Assembly (NCBI GenBank): GCA_037893225.1
Contig: JAZGUH010000400.1
Coordinates: 1 to 64,000, forward strand
Source: Hippasteria phrygiana
Lineage: Eukaryota > Echinodermata > Asteroidea > Valvatida > Goniasteridae
DNA: 64,000 bases
Direction of reading: 5' to 3'
Under the pieces are notes generated by a model. That model had not been told where the DNA came from. It searched no databases and saw nothing but the letters and a program-made list of their open reading frames with translations. The stretch's first letter is position 1; each line of letters begins with the position of its first letter. The position numbers were made by a program, and so were the translations under genes. Below, one piece after another: positions 38,336-44,300 of this stretch.

Positions 38336-41300
38336 CAGATGGGACTCCTTATATAATATGGCATATTTTTTTTGCTCATGGAAAATGCACGAGCCCCCAT
38401 TTTAAATTACTGAGGATGTTGATTACTGAGAGAAATCTGTTTCATTTTGTGATGTTATGTAGTTTAAGGTATTTTGAAATAACACAGGCAGTTATTCCTG
38501 CCACGAAATAATAGAAAAGTTATTTTTTGAGAGCTGTCTTTATGGAACCATGTACAATTGGCCTCAAGTATGAGTACCGGAAATTGAGTTCAAGGACTTT
38601 GTGTTTTGAGTATGAGTAACCACAACGGGTTATTGCCCCCCTTGATCCTCTGACATAAATCACCATGGAGATACAAATTATTGGGATTCATTCTCTTTTG
38701 ATTCTGTTCCGATCAGTTGCTGTGCCAGTTCATCACCATCGCCCTGCACTTCTTCTACATGTCCATGTTCAGCTGGATGTTGGTGGAAGGTATTCACCTC
38801 TACCGCCAGATTATTGCCGTCTTTGAGAGCGGGAAGTCTCGTTTGTGGGTCTACTTCGCCATCGGATGGGGTAGGTTCTGGCCAGCAGACTCTGACATAG
38901 CATTTACGCCCCATAAATGTTGTGCACGGGGGAGAGATTTCTCCAGATTTTTCCCGATTTCAGGATTTTTGGTGAGACGTCTCCCGGATTTTTTGAAGAT
39001 TTTTTTTTTTTGGTCTTTGAATTGTTTTTATCGTTCTAAAATGACTTCTACAACCTGAAACGGTCTTCTTTTTATTCTAATGACCATATTCTAATTTTGT
39101 TTTGCAATTTTGAACAGTATTTTTGGAGAAAATGCAGTTTTCTTCTTGTATTTTTCAGCAATGTCATACAAATAAAATGCTTCCGAATGTTTCATTTTCC
39201 TCAAATCTCACCCCCGTGTGCAGCTACGCATTTGTACCGTAGATTGATTTCACAAAACACGGCGTAGCTGTGCAATGTTTGCAATTTTTGCAGAGAAGAA
39301 TGATTACAGCTTTATACACCAACTTTTGAGTGTAATATTAGATGATTTTTTTAGACCTGTTGTGATCTATAGCTACAGCGTCCCCATTTTGAAACCTTTT
39401 GTGTTCATTGCTCCGTAGAATGGAGTGGCAACTCTTAGAATTGTCCCATCGCTGTTCACAAGCATTAGCCAATCATAGTGTCTGTTGAATATCATGTGAC
39501 ATTCTTAGACAAAACAAAACCTTCCAAGCATTCGTTGAAATTTATGCACATACACACTATGAGAAAAAAGTTTCTCGGACAAATCCAAGACAACACTCTA
39601 CGGCCACTTGTTTATGCAGTGTGCTATCGGCGCTATAATACGTGCGTGCTGCATATGTGCCAAGTTGTCCATAAACTCGCAAATAGCAATAGGGCAGTTC
39701 CCTCTCAGGTAAACCTGCAGCCAATGCTCGTCTCATTACCCTCAAAAATAATCTAGAGAATTAAAAATATTTATGTTGATATTAAACCACCCCTAAATCA
39801 TAGCCTTTTTTAGTTAACCCCTTGAGTACGGTATTTTACGGGAGACGTCGGGGTGCCGCGGCGGTTATGGCAGCCAAGCGAACCGCTACAATGTGTTTGT
39901 GCAGTCAAGCGTAACCTATACACAATAATCCAACAATGGATTGAAACTGCACAAACAGCGGCCAATGGTGTCATCCGGCCTTGTGGCACTGTTTAAACCA
40001 ACAATGGATTGAAACTGCACAAACGGCGGACAATTGCGTCATCCGGCCTGGTGGCACTGGTTTTTTTGCGCATATTTGCGGCATCCGTACGCAAGGGGTT
40101 AATTAGATTTTTAAGAATATGCTAACAAATTCAAACCTTTATGCAGCTAGCTATGAATTTTCACATAAGAATTTAAGAAGGAAAGTTGCGGACTACGTAC
40201 CACCCTGCTCTGTGTTAGTATCTTTTCAAATACTTAACTGACTTAGACTGGGAAGAATTACCACCCGGACCTCACGGCCCGTAAGTCCATGTGATATTAT
40301 TTGATCAAACATTGTTTTCACAGGAATTCCCATCATCGTCGTTGGAATCACGTCTGGAATTTTCTTTAACAAATACAAGGATCACAAGTTGTAAGTGTTT
40401 TCTTTTAATTTTTTTGTTATTCTGCCTTGGGAAACCTTTCAGTGAGGATATTGCTTTCCAGGGGTGCCCAGAGTCGTTTCTTAAACCTTGGCAAGTTCAC
40501 CCCGAACAAGGCTAAAAGCTACTCGAGCTACAAAAAAGATAAGAATCAAAGATACAAGAGGTAGGAATTCATATTCCTCTTGAAGCAGGAAAGATCGTAC
40601 GATGAAGGGAAACATGCAACCAGGCAATGAATTCCACAGAGAGACAGAACGAGGAAAAAAGCTATAGGCATAGCTTTTTGTCCTCCCTTTAGGTACAGCT
40701 AGAATATATTAGTGGGAACTAATTCAAGAATTCAAGGTACACACATAGGTTTTTTCCTGTGCAAATTTCAGATGTAGTGGGGCGAAAAAAGCTTTGCATT
40801 TTATCCTTTTTTACATAAGATCTTTGCTTTTTTTTCAACAAGAAGGCATTTACGAATAGGGATAAAAATGTGACAACGCGATCTTTACCAAATAGTTTCC
40901 TCGGAGGTTATGGCCACTGTTAATAGACCTTGCCTTCAAATCTGTCCATTAACAGCGGTCACACCTCTCCTCGGTTATTATTGACGTGATAAAGACCGGT
41001 TCATCACACTTTAATCCCTTTGCTAAGCACTGGTGCCCCCTATCACAATTTATCTCACATCAGTGCAGCAACATGACAGCATATCAAAACATAAACAAAC
41101 TGGAGACTTAAGATAAAGAACATCACATAATTTTGTATTTGAAGAGCACAGTACATTGCATTTGAAACTTAACCTGAAAATGGCAATTGCTTTTCACACT
41201 TTTTCTCTTGCCAGAGAATTCATTTTCATTTCACAAAGCGGGAAAACATTTTCACGCCTTTTCACAGAATTCTTTTTGCAGAATTGAATTGCAGGCAGGT

Positions 41301-44300
41301 TTTTGCAGTTTTTAAGGGATTTAATTGTTATTTTTTTAAATTTTTTTTTACAGTTGTTGGCTGGATGTGGAAGATGGCAGTATTTGGGCATTCACTGGAC
41401 CGATAATCCCTGTGATACTGGTAAGTTGAAGATTTTAAAATCTTCACGCATCAGTCCGTATTTCAGAGTTGGTAATTCTTGCTTGGGAAGAGCAGACGTT
41501 TGACTGGAGTTGCTGAAGTTTTGACTTGGGTTCAACAGCAAACTTGAATTCCCAGACTTGAGACTTGACCAAAAGAGGTGAGACTTGACTTGAGACTTGA
41601 CCAAACGAGGTGAGACTTGACCAGCCGGCATACCAGCACCCCATCAAATAACCGCTGGACACAAAGGGTTGGACATGTGTTATTGTGTACTCAGTTAATT
41701 AATTAAGTGCCAAAGTTTTGTTTTCGCCCAAACCAAACTTTGTTAAGTTTGTAACAAATAGAACTGGAATATGTCGTATATCCTGCTTTTAGAAAATTCA
41801 TAGATGAGGGGCTTTCTTGCAGGTGAACTTTGTTGTGCTGATCATGGTGTCCCGCATCGTCATGTCAGCTGCTAAGCTGCAAAAGGAGAAACCTGCATTC
41901 AACAGCGCCAAGTAAGCAAGGCTCGTGTCTTTTACACCGACCAAAATCACACAAGGCTTGAGATTTGTTTTCTTAAGCATGAGAAGTGTTACAATTTGCA
42001 TTCTTGTGTGAAAAACCACGGATGAGAAAAAAAATCTGCCGTGCCTCCTGTGAATGTTTTTGGTATTTGATCAAATCTTAATAGGGTTTCTGTCTCGAAA
42101 AAAGGCAGGGAGATAACATTGCAATCTATAATAGACAAATATGACCCGCTCCAGAAAAAGGTGATATAAGTCGCCCTATGTATTTACGTGTAATGGCCCT
42201 TTCAACGTTGAGAGGGTGAAATTTTTCGCCATTTTGGTGCACAACAATGTTGATTTCAGTGAATAAAGTGAACAAAATAACCTTTTTAGAGTGCTTTGTT
42301 CCATTGCATTGTATTAGAACTACATATTTCAAAGCCTGTTTTTTTCTGTTGTGCAATTTGAACTCCATAGAACTAATTAATATGCAAATATGCGATATCT
42401 CCAGAACGGAAAGGGCTTTGGAGCTCTATCATGTACTAAATGAAAGCTTACATTGCGGGCTTTCCAAACATACATAAAACTCATTTTTCATATTTTGCGA
42501 CATAATATACCTTTTTCCGGAGCGGGTCACATTAATGACAATCATTCTCAAGGGAGATGTGTGATCACGAGTGAGTATAAATTGAAAGAAAAGTGGAAAA
42601 TCCAATTTTGCAATGAGAGACTCAATTATTTATTGACCAAAAAAAAGTGCCCTCAAGATCCAGTCATACTTTTTATTGATTATTTATCTGTTGACAGGGC
42701 TGGGCTGCGTAGTTCCCTGCTTCTTCTGCCAATTTTAGGTGTGACCTGGATAGTCGGGTACTTCATCCACTTTGATGTTTCTCTGCAGTTCATCTATGTG
42801 ATTTTGAATGCCTTTCAGGTATGGAAGAACTTTGTTTATGGAAGTTGTCCAATACAAGGCTAAAAGCCACTCTAGGTAAAGGGCTACAACAGAGGTGGTT
42901 GGGTTGGCCACATTTTGAATTGCCAACCCTACGACCTTACATTTGAATACATAAATATACAAGAAACACATTTTGGTGATTGTGGGGGAGGGGGGGGGGG
43001 GGGGGTTGTAGCATAGATGGGACTCATGTGAAATATTGTTAGACTAGAGATCAGTGTCTCTGATTTTAACGACATGCTGAATGGCATGTGATGTAAACTG
43101 TTTCCTTCATATGTGAGTTTGTATCAACAAATTCTAAGCAATATTATCACCAGTAGCATATTACTAGGGCTGTTCATTTTCGAATAATTTAGTATTCGAA
43201 TAATTTAGTATTCGAATATTCGAAGCTGGATGTGACCGAATATTCGATACTCGTAGTTTTTCACTGCATGCCGTGCCGGTAAAAATAAATTGTATGTAAA
43301 AGCACACTGGTGTTTTACGTGTGCCGATCGATATTATGGACCTTCGATCGGCATTTTTGTTCATGCCCCTGTTGTATCGAGGGTTTTACGGACGGGAACA
43401 ATAAACCTCCGTCCACAAAAAGTTAGGATTGGCAAAAATGTGGCATTTGACATTGCTAAGTGCTGTAACTTTTCTATTAAAATAGCATCAGAGTCGTATC
43501 TGTACGTGCATCTAAATATCTTTTCGAATATTCGAACCGGCAAAATGGTATTCGAATATTCGGTATATTCAGGACAGCCCTACATATTACTGTATCATTC
43601 TTCACTCCCACACTCCAACCCCTTTGAAACCCACCCCATCTCCAACCCACCACACCCACCACACCCACCCCACCCAATAGCCCCCACTCCTAGGGTCTGA
43701 CGCTGACGCTGTTGCCCAAACCATGACATTGCAAAAACCATACGACCTTCACACCTGCATAAAAATAGCACTTTCTTCTTTCAGCAAATGCAGATCACAG
43801 AAAATGGCACTTTTACCAATTTTGCCACATTTTGACAGAGCTGATCTCATCAGTCAGACATTGAACATCTTAAATACGGTTAATAGCCGCGGTTTAAAAA
43901 AAAGACCATCTGGCTGGTTGTCATTTAAACGCGCATTCCTGCACGTACTCAATCGATTCGTGTTTCAACCATATTCTTGAATTGGAGTGTAATGAATAGA
44001 TGGAGCTTTTTCAAACAAAGCTTTCAATCACACGAAAGGGGGGGCTGCAAGTGTGATGAATGGGAGCACTCTATTCAGTGTGGTGCCTATTGTTTATGTT
44101 TACGCATGGCTGCACAGCCCATTCTTGGCATACCAGCCCCATCAATAACAGCCGGACACAAGGGGTTAATTCTCTCAAATGTCTTTTGCTGAAAGCATGA
44201 CTTTGATTTCCAATTGGGTTCTTGTGACAGTCTCTCATATTGACTCACTCATGTACTTTCCTCTTTACAGGGGTTCTTTATGGCACTGTTCCACTGCTTC

